Positions 17,298 through 26,582 of a stretch of DNA of 40,788 nt are shown here, piece by piece. A model generated the notes under the pieces. That model made no database searches and was not told the DNA's origin. It saw nothing but the letters and a program-made list of their open reading frames with translations. The DNA comes from an uncultured Lachnospiraceae bacterium (GTDB lineage: Bacteria; Bacillota; Clostridia; Lachnospirales; Lachnospiraceae), in contig CANRMI010000017.1 in NCBI GenBank assembly GCA_947631685.1, positions 1-40,788 of the forward strand, in the 5' to 3' direction. A program made the position numbers and the translations under genes. Every line of letters starts with the position of its first letter. Positions within the stretch are counted from its first letter, which is position 1.

Positions 17298-18699
17298 AGG
17301 CTGCCTCCCCGGGGAACACTACCCAGATTTCCGTTCCCTTTCCTTCTTCGCTCCGGATGTACCATTTGGCTCTGTGGAGCTCCACGATCCGCCTGCACAG
17401 TGTCATGCCCAGTCCGGCGCCGCCCTCCTTGCGGGACCTGGATTTATCCACCATATAAAAGGCCTCTGTGATCTTATCCAGCTCCTCCCTGGGCATACCG
17501 CACCCATTGTCCTTTACCCTTATTTCGTAACCCTGATTTACCCTCTTTCCTTTCAGCCAGATGCTGCCGCCCTCCGGCAGCGCCTTTCTGGCATTGTCTA
17601 TCAGGTTCGTCAGCAGGGAGATCAGCAGGTCTTTTTCTCCCCATATATCCCCTTCCTCCATCTGTTCCTGCAGCGTGATCCGCTTTTTTTCCAGAGACTT
17701 GGAGACCACTATCCTGACCTCGTCCACAAGCTCTGTTACAGACAGAGACTTCATCTGATAATCCTGATTCTTGGTAACGATCAGATCCAGCAGTTTGAAG
17801 GAAAGCGATTCCAGCCGCTTCCCCTGGGAATAGATGTAATTGGCTGCCTCCATGGTCTCTTCCCTGCTCATATCCATGGTCCTGAGCATATCCGCGTATC
17901 CGATAATGGAGGTCAGGGGCGTTTTCAGCTCATGGGCAAAGGAAGCAGTGAAATCCTCCTGCTTCTGGGCGGCAGTGGTCAGCTCTTCCATCTTCTGGTT
18001 CAGGCTGTCCGCCATCCGGTTGAAATCCCTTGCCAGCGTGCCGATCTCATCCTCGCTACGGACCTTTGCCCGCACCTCATAATTGCCTTGGGCGAACTTT
18101 CTGGTCGTGTCCGAAAGCCGCACCACGGAACGAGTCAGAAAATGAGTCAGAATAAAGATCACGATACTGGCTATGGAAATCAGCGCCAGCATCAGCACCC
18201 TATACTGGGCGTACAGATTCTCCCTTTCCTGATACAAGGAGGTAATGTCCTTTACGCTCTCCAGATAATACACTCTGCCGCTCATCACGCTTTTGCAGAC
18301 AAATATCAGATATTTTTTCCCTTCCGATTCCGACACCTGATAAATACACCCGGCGTCTTCCAGCTGTTCAAACAGATTATGCTCCAGCCTGGCAGGACTG
18401 CTTTCATAGAGCAGTTCCTGTCCTCGGTAGAGACGATAGGAATACTCCTGCAGGTTCAGGTTGCTGATGACCGATTCCGTCAGATCCCGCACGATCTTCT
18501 CCGTTCTGTAATTTTCGGAAAGAGAATTCATATTGATCTCAAAGGTCAGCTGGAACATTCTGTTCTCTCTGTTGCCTTCTTCGATTTCCTTTGCCAGTGA
18601 GTTTCTGAAGCTCTGCCCTACGATCAGCATACCGAATACACTGAACCCCACCGTCATCAGCGCGATAAACGCCAAAAAGATTTTCCAGAAAAATTTCAT
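17287..18699 (-). CDS. Sensor histidine kinase
   Basis: 470 residues: helix 1 (about 4-27), an extracytoplasmic sensor region (28-165), helix 2 (about 168-187), a HAMP linker (about 188-240), the HisKA box FAHELKTPLTS with phospho-acceptor H256, and the HATPase boxes NLIDNARKAL, VKDNGCGMP and GAGLGMTLC. It would autophosphorylate in response to an envelope signal and pass phosphate to the response regulator encoded 15 nt upstream. The signal is unknown. The downstream anchored protein overlaps its stop codon, forming a three-gene module. Confidence 0.95.
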   Translation of the reverse strand: MKFFWKIFLAFIALMTVGFSVFGMLIVGQSFRNSLAKEIEEGNRENRMFQLTFEINMNSLSENYRTEKIVRDLTESVISNLNLQEYSYRLYRGQELLYESSPARLEHNLFEQLEDAGCIYQVSESEGKKYLIFVCKSVMSGRVYYLESVKDITSLYQERENLYAQYRVLMLALISIASIVIFILTHFLTRSVVRLSDTTRKFAQGNYEVRAKVRSEDEIGTLARDFNRMADSLNQKMEELTTAAQKQEDFTASFAHELKTPLTSIIGYADMLRTMDMSREETMEAANYIYSQGKRLESLSFKLLDLIVTKNQDYQMKSLSVTELVDEVRIVVSKSLEKKRITLQEQMEEGDIWGEKDLLISLLTNLIDNARKALPEGGSIWLKGKRVNQGYEIRVKDNGCGMPREELDKITEAFYMVDKSRSRKEGGAGLGMTLCRRIVELHRAKWYIRSEEGKGTEIWVVFPGEAAYEE

Positions 18700-18714
18700 G
18701 GAGCCGCCCTTTCT

Positions 18715-19368
18715 CTATGCCTCCAGCCTGTAACCTACCTTATACACCGCCACGATCCTGTTCTCCCAATGGAGCTTTTTCTTCAGTCTCTGCACATGGA
18801 GATCCACGGTCCTGCTCTCTCCCATGTATTCGCTCTCCCATACATTTTCATAAATGGTGTCCCGATACAGGGCAATATTCTTGTTCCGTATAAAGAGTAA
18901 GAGCAGCTCAAATTCTTTCAGCGTCAGCAGAATCTGCTGTCCGTTCTGCACCACCGTACGGGAATAGGTATCCACCTCTATGTCCAGGATCTTAATGATG
19001 CGCTCCGTCTTGTTATACCGGCGCAGCACCGCCTCCACCCTGGCCAAAAGCTCCACGATTTCAAAGGGTTTGGAAATATAATCATCCGCGCCCTTTTTCA
19101 GCCCTTTTACCCGGTTTTCCACGGAATCCATGGCCGTGATAAAGATTACCGGCGTTTCCAGGCTCTGGGCGTACTCCAAAAGCTCGTAGCCGTTGATCTT
19201 AGGCAGCATAATATCCAAAAGGATCAGATCATAGCTGCTGCCGGCCATCATGTCCGCCGCCTCTTTTCCGTCAAAGGCGCACTGGCACTGATACCCCGCC
19301 TTCGTCAGGTTCATCCTTATCAAATTGGAAATGGGTTCCTCGTCTTCCACTATCAGTATCTTGATCAT
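18715..19368 (-). CDS. OmpR/PhoB-type response regulator
   Basis: 217 residues. The receiver domain has the acidic pair near E8-D9, phospho-acceptor D52 in LILLDIMLP, and the KP signature in YISKPF. The C-terminal winged helix (about 120-217) ends in VAVYKVGYRLEA, typical of the family. I start at ATG 19368, preceded by GAGGGAAT; the in-frame ATG at 19380 overlaps that site. The kinase follows after 15 nt. The spacer upstream holds hairpin repeat copy 3 and a second small hairpin (19395-19409). Target genes are unknown. Confidence 0.95.
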   Translation of the reverse strand: MIKILIVEDEEPISNLIRMNLTKAGYQCQCAFDGKEAADMMAGSSYDLILLDIMLPKINGYELLEYAQSLETPVIFITAMDSVENRVKGLKKGADDYISKPFEIVELLARVEAVLRRYNKTERIIKILDIEVDTYSRTVVQNGQQILLTLKEFELLLLFIRNKNIALYRDTIYENVWESEYMGESRTVDLHVQRLKKKLHWENRIVAVYKVGYRLEA

Positions 19369-19377
19369 ATTCCCTCT

Positions 19378-19409
19378 CATTCCGCCGCTGCGCGGCTTCG
19401 GTCCGAAGC
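19378..19409 (-). repeat. GC hairpin repeat, copy 3 (before the response regulator)
   Basis: GCCGC-TGC-GCGGC (19384-19396) precedes GGAATG, GAGGGAAT and ATG on the minus strand. A second hairpin GCTTCGG/CCGAAGC (19395-19409) abuts it on the side of holA. Confidence 0.65.
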
Positions 19410-19421
19410 GTAGAGCCTGCC

Positions 19422-20393
19422 CTAGAGCACGGAAAGGATCAGCGTTTCCACACTGATGTCCTTATCCATACGCCCCGTTTTCACCGCTTCTTCCGCTTCC
19501 ACACAGCGGACTACCGCGTTCCTTAGTTCCCTTTCCTTAAACCTTGCGGCCTGCGCCGCGTATTTCCGCACGGCAAAAAGCGGTACCTTTACGGCCTCGC
19601 TTATTCCCTGGTTGGACTGTCCCTTTCCTTTTAGCTGTTTGACCTGCAGGAGGATGTTGCACTGCCTGCCGATCAAAGCCAGGATCCGCAGGGGAGGTTC
19701 TTTCAGGGCCAGCAGATCGTAGTAGAGAGCAAGGGCATCCTGGGTTCTTTTTTCTCCGATAGCCTCCACCATGTCAAAAATACGGTTGTTTATAGAGGCG
19801 GTACAGACCGCTTCCACATCCTGCCGCTCCACAACGTCCCTGCCCATGCAGTAGCAGATAAGCTTTTCCAGTTCCAGGCGGATGTTTCCCATATCGGTTC
19901 CCACCCTTTCCAGGAAAAACTCCACCGTACTCTCCTTGATCTGCAGTCCTTCCTTTTTCAGTATTCCCCCTATCCACCGCTTTAACGAATTTTCGTCCTG
20001 AGCAGCAAATTCTTTGACGTACCCTAAGGACTGCGCCTGCTTATACAGCCGGCTCCGCTTGTCCACTTCATGCTCCGCAAAGAGGAAAAAGGCAGTGGGG
20101 GCAGGATGGGCCAGATACGCCGCCATATTTTCCCCGCCGTGCTTAAACCAGCCGGTGTCCTGCAACAGGATCACTCTCCTTGACGCCAGAAAAGGCAGGG
20201 TTTCCGCCAGCTCCAGCACCTCTTCCATATTGATCTCTTTTCCTTCAAAGCGATGGACATTCATCTCGTCCCCGTCGCGCAGCGCGTCAAACAGCTTGTC
20301 CCTATACTGCCTGACAAGGTACTCCTCTTCCCCAAAGAGAAGATATGCCTGCTTCAGATTTCCGCTTTTTATGTCCTCATTGATCTGCCGCAT
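19422..20393 (-). CDS. holA: DNA polymerase III subunit delta
   Basis: A 323-residue clamp-loader subunit that opens the beta clamp at primed sites. Family signatures are the N-terminal QAYLLFGEEEYLVRQY, LPFLASRRVILL, FFLERVGTDMGNIRLELEKL, the helical DMVEAIGEKR...ALYYDLL segment and the C-terminal LIGRQCNILLQVKQL collar region. Length matches the family. GGGGTGTG precedes ATG. It lies 41 nt after comEC, an association common in Bacillota where comEC and holA are neighbours. Confidence 0.93.
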   Translation of the reverse strand: MRQINEDIKSGNLKQAYLLFGEEEYLVRQYRDKLFDALRDGDEMNVHRFEGKEINMEEVLELAETLPFLASRRVILLQDTGWFKHGGENMAAYLAHPAPTAFFLFAEHEVDKRSRLYKQAQSLGYVKEFAAQDENSLKRWIGGILKKEGLQIKESTVEFFLERVGTDMGNIRLELEKLICYCMGRDVVERQDVEAVCTASINNRIFDMVEAIGEKRTQDALALYYDLLALKEPPLRILALIGRQCNILLQVKQLKGKGQSNQGISEAVKVPLFAVRKYAAQAARFKERELRNAVVRCVEAEEAVKTGRMDKDISVETLILSVL

Positions 20394-20434
20394 GACACAC
20401 CCCTTTCCGGCTTTATCCTATATTTTCTATCATA

Positions 20435-22615
20435 TCACAAACCGCCTGCTTCTTCAGCAAAAAAATAAAATTTCATTCTTTTTCCGTCCGTCCGGATCTC
20501 AACCGGCCCCCGTCCGGAGGTGATGAAGATCTTACTTCCCGCCTCTTTTAGTCTTTGCAGGGTTTCTTCATGGGGATGTCCGTAGCTGTTATTTTTCCCG
20601 CAGGATATGACCGCGGTGTCCGGCGAGATCTGCGCTAAAAACGCCTCGCCCGTACTGCCGGCGGAGCCGTGATGGGCCACTTTCAGCACGCTTATGTGTT
20701 CAATGCCCCCGTTTTCCAGGCAGGCTCGTAACGCCTCCTCTCCCCTGCCCTGCACGTCTCCGGTAAAAAGCATGGAAAAATTTCCATAGGTCAGGTACAG
20801 CACCTCTGAGCCTTCGTTGGAATCTTCTCCCAGAAAGCCCTCCGCCGGATGCAGACAGGTAAGGACTGCTTTCTTGTTCACAAGCGCGTTTCCCGCACGG
20901 ATACCGAAAACGGGGATCTCCCGTTCCGCGGCCAGCGCCAGTACCTCTTGAAACCCTGTCTGTCCTTCGGTCTCAGGCAGTATCAGCCTCTCAATCTTCA
21001 CATCTCCCTCCTCTAAGAGCCACTGTACGCCGTTTATATGGTCGCTGTCCCCATGACTTAAAAAGACTCCGTCCAGCTCCGTGATCCCCCGGCTCTTTAA
21101 AAAGGGCTCCATACAATATTCCCCCACCTGAGGGTTACTGCTGCTGCCGCCGTCTATCAGGTAGTTTTCTCCCGTGGGCATCTCTAAGCAGATACAGTCT
21201 CCCTGCCCTACATCCAGCACCGTGACCACCAGCTTAGTCCGCACCCGCGCACACAAAAGGAACAAAGCCCCCAAAAGCAGTCCCAGCCTGAAACGTGGCC
21301 GGAGTCTGCGAAAGGCTGCCGCCAGAAAGGCCAGGCCGTAAAATGCGGCCATCTGCCAAAATACCGGCTGTCCCGGAGTGATCATCGCCCAGGGCAGCTG
21401 CCCCGCCAGTTTTGCCGCTTTCTCGTAACAGAACAAAAGTGCGTGGAGACAATGCGCCGTCCACAAAGCAACCCCAGGTACGCAGAGCCCCAGTACCAGA
21501 AATACCATCCCGCAAAGCAGGAAAACGCCCGCGAGAGGCACCGCCAACAGATTCAGGAAAGGCCCGTAGAGGGAAAACTCATAGTAGAAATAAAGCTGTA
21601 CCGGCAGAGTAAACAGGCTCACCGCAAAAGAGGCGGTCAGTCCCTCTCCCAGTGCCGGGACCTTCCATTTCGGCATGGGCAGGAGGGGTTTCAGCCAAAG
21701 CAGCGCCAGTACGGATAAAAAGGAAAGCAGAAAACCTCCGTGCAGAAGATACAGACGCTGTTTCATGACTAAGAACGCCCCGCAGACGGAAAGGGACGTC
21801 AATCCGTCGCAGGTGCGTCCCCTGACCTGGGCCAAAAGCCGCAGCAGAAACATACCGATGGCCCTGCAGGCCGAAAGGGGCATCCCGATCATCTCTCCGT
21901 AAAGGAGCATGAGCAGTCCCGCTGGCAGCGCCGCGGCCGTCCGCTTTAAGCCGCAGCGTTTCAGAAACCCGTAGAGCCCCGCTCCCAGCAGTCCAATATG
22001 CAGTCCGGAAATGCTGAGGATATGCAGGACTCCCGCCCTTTGGTAGATCTCCTTTTGCTCCTTGTCCAGTCCGGCCTTGTCCCCTAAGAGCATGGCCTTT
22101 AAGAACCCGGCGTCCCTCTCCGGCAGCGTATCGTCCAACAGAAAGCAGAGCCGCTTTTTGCATTGCCAAAGCATTTCCGGCAAAAGCGCCCTTTCTCCTC
22201 CCGTCTCCGTTATCTTGGCCGAAAGCAGCCTGCCGGAAACGCCCATGGCAGCATAATAGAACCTGGCGTCAAACCCGCCAGGATTGGCAGCCGGTTCGTT
22301 ATCCGCCAGTCTTCCTTCCATTGTGACGCGCGCGCCAATGGCCGGCTCCGTCAAGCCGTTCTCCATTCTGCACAACAGTTTTCCTTCAAAAGCGATGGGG
22401 GTATTTTGAAACAGAACCGAATCCGGTTCCAGATAGATGATCAGGACAGGGGCTTCCTGCCCCTTTTGAAATTCTTTTTCACATACTCTGCCTGTTACGC
22501 TCACTTTTCTGCCAGCGTATTCTCCGTAAGAAAAATACTTCGGCGGCTTTAAGAGAAGCCCTGCCGCCGCAAGCAGGATCACGCACAGGCAGGCCACACA
22601 AAGCGGTCTTTTCAA
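20435..22615 (-). CDS. comEC: ComEC/Rec2-type DNA uptake channel
   Basis: 726 residues in the usual order: N-terminal helix and DUF4131-type OB-like region (about 20-160), the polytopic Competence domain (about 170-440, with HILSISGLHIGLLG), then a metallo-beta-lactamase domain with VLDVGQGDCI, LIDGG, SHGDSDHINGV and VAHHGSAGS. ComEC carries single-stranded DNA across the membrane during transformation. The start is TTG at 22615, with AAAGG about 9 nt upstream and no nearby ATG, so expression may be low. comEA is encoded 3 kb upstream on the same strand, so both central uptake genes are present; pilus genes are not in this window. Confidence 0.93.
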   Translation of the reverse strand: MKRPLCVACLCVILLAAAGLLLKPPKYFSYGEYAGRKVSVTGRVCEKEFQKGQEAPVLIIYLEPDSVLFQNTPIAFEGKLLCRMENGLTEPAIGARVTMEGRLADNEPAANPGGFDARFYYAAMGVSGRLLSAKITETGGERALLPEMLWQCKKRLCFLLDDTLPERDAGFLKAMLLGDKAGLDKEQKEIYQRAGVLHILSISGLHIGLLGAGLYGFLKRCGLKRTAAALPAGLLMLLYGEMIGMPLSACRAIGMFLLRLLAQVRGRTCDGLTSLSVCGAFLVMKQRLYLLHGGFLLSFLSVLALLWLKPLLPMPKWKVPALGEGLTASFAVSLFTLPVQLYFYYEFSLYGPFLNLLAVPLAGVFLLCGMVFLVLGLCVPGVALWTAHCLHALLFCYEKAAKLAGQLPWAMITPGQPVFWQMAAFYGLAFLAAAFRRLRPRFRLGLLLGALFLLCARVRTKLVVTVLDVGQGDCICLEMPTGENYLIDGGSSSNPQVGEYCMEPFLKSRGITELDGVFLSHGDSDHINGVQWLLEEGDVKIERLILPETEGQTGFQEVLALAAEREIPVFGIRAGNALVNKKAVLTCLHPAEGFLGEDSNEGSEVLYLTYGNFSMLFTGDVQGRGEEALRACLENGGIEHISVLKVAHHGSAGSTGEAFLAQISPDTAVISCGKNNSYGHPHEETLQRLKEAGSKIFITSGRGPVEIRTDGKRMKFYFFAEEAGGL

Positions 22616-22645
22616 ATTGTACGCCTTTCCGCGTTTCTCCGCGCG

Positions 22646-23581
22646 CTACTCCACGGTAGCGACCAGATCCAGATTTCTCTCAAATACGGTACTCAGACTG
22701 ATATTTTCCCGATACATGATATCGCTTTCCCCGTTCACGGAAATCTGTACTTTATTGACGCCCGTCAGTTCCGCTAAGGAATTGACGATAGAATAGATGG
22801 TCACCTCCGAAGAAACATTGTATATCTGTGTCAAAAAAGTATCATCAAAATTCACATAGCAGATACCGTCCCGCACTGAGACGCTGACTACCTTGGTATT
22901 GGGATTGATGGTAGGATAAGCTACGTCCGCCACATCCGTTCCCGGGCCCTTCAGCAGTTCGTCCACTACCAGTCTTTCCATGGAAATATTGGTATTATAG
23001 GCCATGGTCCTGTTGGTGACGATCAGGGCGGTGCCGTCCTCATTGGCAAAATACAGCTTCAGAGTCACTCTCTCGTAGGCATTGATCTCGTCTCCCGCGT
23101 TGTCGATAAACTGCTCCGCATTCATCAATCCCACTATATTTCCCAGATTGTCATAGAGCTGGCTGCCCTCTACGGTGATCACCACATATTTGACTCCCTC
23201 CACCTGACAGAGGGTTCTGACTAAAGCGGCTCGCACCAGCACCTCCTTAGTGGGACTCATGGTACTGTATTCCGCGCTCATATCCAGATAGAGAATGGAG
23301 TCCTCCACCCGATAGGAAAGCAGAGAAAATCCCATTTGCAGAGGCGCCATATACTCCAGTTTTTCCGGCATGGTCTCCAGCTGCCCGATCAGCTCCTCCA
23401 GAGCCTCTTCCTGTGTCTTGGCGTGCATTTCATACTCGTGCATCTCCACGCCGGTCTCCGCGTTATTGACATAATAAATTCTCTTGATACGACCCAGTCC
23501 CGATTCTCCGCCGCTGCCGCAGCCGGCGCACAAAAGCGCGCCCACAAGGAGAACCGCCAGCCATCTGTAACTGTTTTTCAT
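22646..23581 (-). CDS. GerMN-domain lipoprotein
   Basis: 311 residues. A signal peptide ends in a lipobox-like LLCAGC with Cys21; the Cys at -3 is unusual. Two GerMN-like modules follow, roughly 35-165 and 185-300, each with a YYV/LYF strand, an LL.GP/LIGQL helix and a VKYVVITVEG / VNKVQISVNG end. In Bacillus such domains occur in the germination protein GerM and related lipoproteins. The gene lies 18 nt after a histidine kinase gene, so it may modulate or report to that kinase at the membrane surface. A peptidoglycan-related role is inferred. Confidence 0.85.
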   Translation of the reverse strand: MKNSYRWLAVLLVGALLCAGCGSGGESGLGRIKRIYYVNNAETGVEMHEYEMHAKTQEEALEELIGQLETMPEKLEYMAPLQMGFSLLSYRVEDSILYLDMSAEYSTMSPTKEVLVRAALVRTLCQVEGVKYVVITVEGSQLYDNLGNIVGLMNAEQFIDNAGDEINAYERVTLKLYFANEDGTALIVTNRTMAYNTNISMERLVVDELLKGPGTDVADVAYPTINPNTKVVSVSVRDGICYVNFDDTFLTQIYNVSSEVTIYSIVNSLAELTGVNKVQISVNGESDIMYRENISLSTVFERNLDLVATVE

Positions 23582-23599
23582 ACTGCCTCCGCTGCCGGC

Positions 23600-25075
23600 C
23601 TATCCGGCAATATAGGTTAGCGGGATCTTCACGATAAAGGTACTGCCCTCGTTTTCCAGGCTCTTTACCGTAATGGAGCCCCTGTGCATCAATACCGCGC
23701 TTCTGGTAATAGCCAGTCCCAGTCCGGTGCCTCCCACTTCTCTGGAATGGGATTTATCCACTCTGTAAAACCGTTCGTAAATATGCTCCAGCGCATCCTC
23801 CGGAATCCCGATACCCGTATCGGATACCTCTAAGGAAAACATCTGGTGATCCGCGTCCAGCACTACCTTTACCAGCCCATGCTCTTTGTTGTATTTGATG
23901 GCGTTCTCCACCAGATTGGAGATGATCAGAGTCATCTTCACCTCGTCCACCTCCGCCGTTACCGGACGGATGCTTTCAAAGACCATCTCCACATCCCTCT
24001 TCCTGGCAATGGGGCGGAGACGCTTCAATACCAGCTCCGTCAGATCATTCATATTGACTGCGGTAATATTCAAAGCGGCGGCTTTCTTGTCCATCTTTAC
24101 CAGGGCCAGCAGATCGGTGATGATCTGATTCTCCCTGTCTATCTCCACGGTAATGTCCCCCATGAACTCCTTGTACATCTCCAGGGGAGCGTCCGGCTGT
24201 GTCAGCAGAGAATCCGCCAGAACCTTCATGGACGCCAGCGGTGTCTTCAGCTCATGGGACACGTTGGCCACAAATTCCTCCCTGGAATCGTCCAGCATTT
24301 TCATTCTGCCAAGCAGCTGGTTAAAAGCATCCACAATATGTACCGTTTCCAGATAGTCTGGCACGGAAATCTTTTCGTTGCTGTACCCTGCTTTTACCGT
24401 ATTGATGGCCTGGGTGACGCGGGCAAAGGGCCGAGTCAGAATATCGGAGAGGACAATGGCCAGGCTGATCACCACCACGATCGTCAGCGCCTCCAGGATC
24501 AGGGCCCGCTGGCCTAAACTGTCCATGGTTGACATAATACTATCCGTGGAAATACTGGTCAGCATTACGCCCCGCACCACGGTAGTTTCCGTCTCTTCAT
24601 TGTCCGTCTGTATCTTCACAGTTTCCGTGATCGGCACGGTCATTTCGATATAACCGTGTACTCTGTCATAGTTGGAGAGACTTTCTCCGTTGAAGGAACG
24701 GATCACCTCTTCGGAGATGATAGTCTTGCCCTGGCTGATGTCATAAGTATCCTTAACTACTTTGAAATTGCCCCCGATGATAAGCACTCTGCCGTCATAC
24801 AGATTGGACAGCATGGCCAATTCGGCGCCGATGACCTCGGAAGAATTGTCCTGCAGATAATTGTAGGTTATCAGATGGTTGGCTAAGATCTTTAACTGCG
24901 TCTGTACCGCAGTGGTCCTCTGCCGTACAGTGCGGCTCTCATAGCTCTGCATAATACCGTAGCGCATCAGTATGCAGGGGAGGGTGCCCACCAGCATAAT
25001 GATAACCAGCAATCTCACCCGCAGGCTTCGTAAGAAACGAAACTTCTGAAAGATGTTCTTTAACCTTGACCGCAT
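23600..25075 (-). CDS. Sensor histidine kinase (WalK/PhoR-like)
   Basis: 491 residues: helix 1 (about 21-40), an extracytoplasmic region (41-190) including a Glu/Thr-rich loop, helix 2 (about 190-212), HAMP (about 213-262), HisKA box NVSHELKTPLAS with H274, then NLVENAIKYN, DTGIGIP and GTGLGLAI of the ATPase domain. The start lies 3 nt after the stop of the response regulator gene, so the pair is translationally coupled. The GerMN lipoprotein gene follows. Layout and sequence recall WalRK systems controlling wall metabolism, but the regulon is not shown here. Confidence 0.95.
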   Translation of the reverse strand: MRSRLKNIFQKFRFLRSLRVRLLVIIMLVGTLPCILMRYGIMQSYESRTVRQRTTAVQTQLKILANHLITYNYLQDNSSEVIGAELAMLSNLYDGRVLIIGGNFKVVKDTYDISQGKTIISEEVIRSFNGESLSNYDRVHGYIEMTVPITETVKIQTDNEETETTVVRGVMLTSISTDSIMSTMDSLGQRALILEALTIVVVISLAIVLSDILTRPFARVTQAINTVKAGYSNEKISVPDYLETVHIVDAFNQLLGRMKMLDDSREEFVANVSHELKTPLASMKVLADSLLTQPDAPLEMYKEFMGDITVEIDRENQIITDLLALVKMDKKAAALNITAVNMNDLTELVLKRLRPIARKRDVEMVFESIRPVTAEVDEVKMTLIISNLVENAIKYNKEHGLVKVVLDADHQMFSLEVSDTGIGIPEDALEHIYERFYRVDKSHSREVGGTGLGLAITRSAVLMHRGSITVKSLENEGSTFIVKIPLTYIAG

Positions 25076-25078
25076 ATC

Positions 25079-25774
25079 CTACTCCGCATTCAAAAAATAG
25101 TAGCCCACGCCCCACTTGGTATGCACAAACTGGGGCTCGCTGGGATTGCTCTCGATCTTTTCCCTCAGTCTTCTGATATGCACGTCCACGGTCCGCACGT
25201 CGCCGGGATAATCGCTGCCCCATACGGTTTTCAGCAGGCTCTCCCTGCTGTAGACCTTGTTGGGATTGCGCACCAGCAGTTCCAATACCTCAAATTCCTT
25301 GGCAGTCAGACCGATCTCCTTTCCGGCGATATAAAGCCTCCTGCCCTCGCAGTCCAGGCGCAGGGAGCCGCTTTCTAAGCTGTCGCTCTCCTCGCGGGTG
25401 TTTTTTTTAGGTTCCGTTCTGCGCATAATGGCCTTGATGCGGGCCTTGACTTCCAAAATATTAAAGGGCTTGGTGATATAGTCGTCGGCCCCGTATTCCA
25501 GGCCCAGTATCTTGTCCATATCGTCCCCCTTCGCGGTCAGCATGATCACCGGCACAGCAGAAAATTCCCGAATCTGCTGGCACACCTCAAAGCCGGAAAG
25601 CTTGGGCAGCATAATGTCCAGCAATACAATGTCATACCGGTTATTCCTGGCGTATTCCAACGCTTCCTCTCCGTCATAGGCGCAGTCCACTTCCATACCG
25701 TCCTGCTCTAAGCTGAAACGTATCCCCTTTACAATCAGTTTTTCGTCATCTACCACCAGTACTCTCTTCGCCAT
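25079..25774 (-). CDS. OmpR/PhoB-type response regulator (WalR-like)
   Basis: 231 residues from ATG 25774, chosen for the GGGGGAG site upstream; a TTG at 25789 is less likely. The receiver has D9-D10, phospho-acceptor D53 in VLLDIMLPK and YITKPF. The winged-helix domain ends in FVHTKWGVGYYF, with the recognition helix region VRTVDVHIRRLREKIE typical of WalR/PhoB. It forms a coupled pair with the downstream kinase. Confidence 0.95.
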   Translation of the reverse strand: MAKRVLVVDDEKLIVKGIRFSLEQDGMEVDCAYDGEEALEYARNNRYDIVLLDIMLPKLSGFEVCQQIREFSAVPVIMLTAKGDDMDKILGLEYGADDYITKPFNILEVKARIKAIMRRTEPKKNTREESDSLESGSLRLDCEGRRLYIAGKEIGLTAKEFEVLELLVRNPNKVYSRESLLKTVWGSDYPGDVRTVDVHIRRLREKIESNPSEPQFVHTKWGVGYYFLNAE

Positions 25775-25826
25775 TCTACTCTCCCCCAAGCTCTCCGTTT
25801 TCTTTTTCTCTTTATTCTACATATCT

Positions 25827-26405
25827 CTATTCTACATAAATTTTATCCTGTATTTTGGCATAGAGGCCCTCTTTGATCCCGTCCACCTGCATGATCTCTT
25901 CCACGCTCGCGAAGCCGCCCTTTTCTTCCCGATACCGCAGAATGGCTTCCGCCCTGGTTTCCCCGATCCCCGGGATCGTACAGAGCTGTTCTTTGGAAGC
26001 GGTATTGAGATTGAAAAGCCCCGCCTCCTGCCTTTCTCTGGCAGCCCTGCGCGCTTCCTCCTGTGCCGGTGAGGGCACCGTAATCTGCATACCGTCCTCT
26101 GCTTTTTCCGCCAGATTTATGGCATCCTGCGCCGCATCCTCCGTAAATCCTCCCGCCAGGAGCAAAACATCCCAGATCCGGCTTCCCGCGGGAACTTCAT
26201 AAACGCCGGGGGACACCACTTCCCCACATATGTAGACAAAGACCGCCTTATCTTCCGCAGCCAAAGTCTCTTCAGCGGATACGGTCTGTGCCTGCTGCTC
26301 TATAGGCAACAGCGTAAATTCATCCTGTTGTCCTCCCGCGCCGCAGGCGGTCAAAAACAGGCCCAACAGGCATACGCCAAACTGTTTTATTCTGTTTTTG
26401 TTCAT
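25827..26405 (-). CDS. comEA: ComEA-like DNA-binding competence lipoprotein
   Basis: 192 residues. A signal peptide with lipobox LTAC (Cys21), then an SLBB-type domain (about 54-112: VFVYICGEVVSPGVYEVP, LLLAGGF), a charged linker, and a helix-hairpin-helix DNA-binding domain (about 130-192: FNLNTASKEQLCTIPGIGETRAEAILRYR). ComEA binds incoming double-stranded DNA at the outer face of the membrane and hands it to ComEC. Being a lipoprotein instead of a transmembrane-anchored protein is a variation on the Bacillus form. It has its own promoter and is followed by the WalR-like gene after 52 nt. Confidence 0.92.
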   Translation of the reverse strand: MNKNRIKQFGVCLLGLFLTACGAGGQQDEFTLLPIEQQAQTVSAEETLAAEDKAVFVYICGEVVSPGVYEVPAGSRIWDVLLLAGGFTEDAAQDAINLAEKAEDGMQITVPSPAQEEARRAARERQEAGLFNLNTASKEQLCTIPGIGETRAEAILRYREEKGGFASVEEIMQVDGIKEGLYAKIQDKIYVE

Positions 26406-26459
26406 TCTTATCTCCCTTCTACCGAGTGTAAAAGGGAATGCCTCTGTGCCGTTGTTTTT

Positions 26460-26488
26460 ATTGTAAAATAATTGTTTTCAATTTACAA
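26460..26488 (-). promoter_or_regulatory. SigA-type promoter of comEA
   Basis: TTGTAA (26483-26488) and TACAAT (26460-26465) are separated by 17 bp on the minus strand, about 50 nt upstream of the comEA start. It could also drive the downstream two-component genes. Confidence 0.6.
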
Positions 26489-26536
26489 GGAGTTTTCATC
26501 TTAAGTTTACCTTAAATTTTTGACGCCGGAAAATGC

Positions 26537-26582
26537 TCACTTCCAGTTGAAGCTCACACTCACTTCCATTTAAAGATCACAA
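26537..26582. repeat. Imperfect 23-bp tandem duplication at a gene end
   Basis: Two adjacent 23-bp copies (26537-26559 and 26560-26582) match at 19 positions. The right copy encodes the last codons and stop of the transporter gene (VIFKWK*). The left copy, outside the gene, would read VSFNWK*. Confidence 0.6.

Noticed and set aside
17374..18600. 408-codon plus-strand frame opposite the sensor kinase gene
   Set aside because: Composition (His/Gln/Leu-rich) is that of an antisense shadow; the kinase on the other strand is complete with all motifs.
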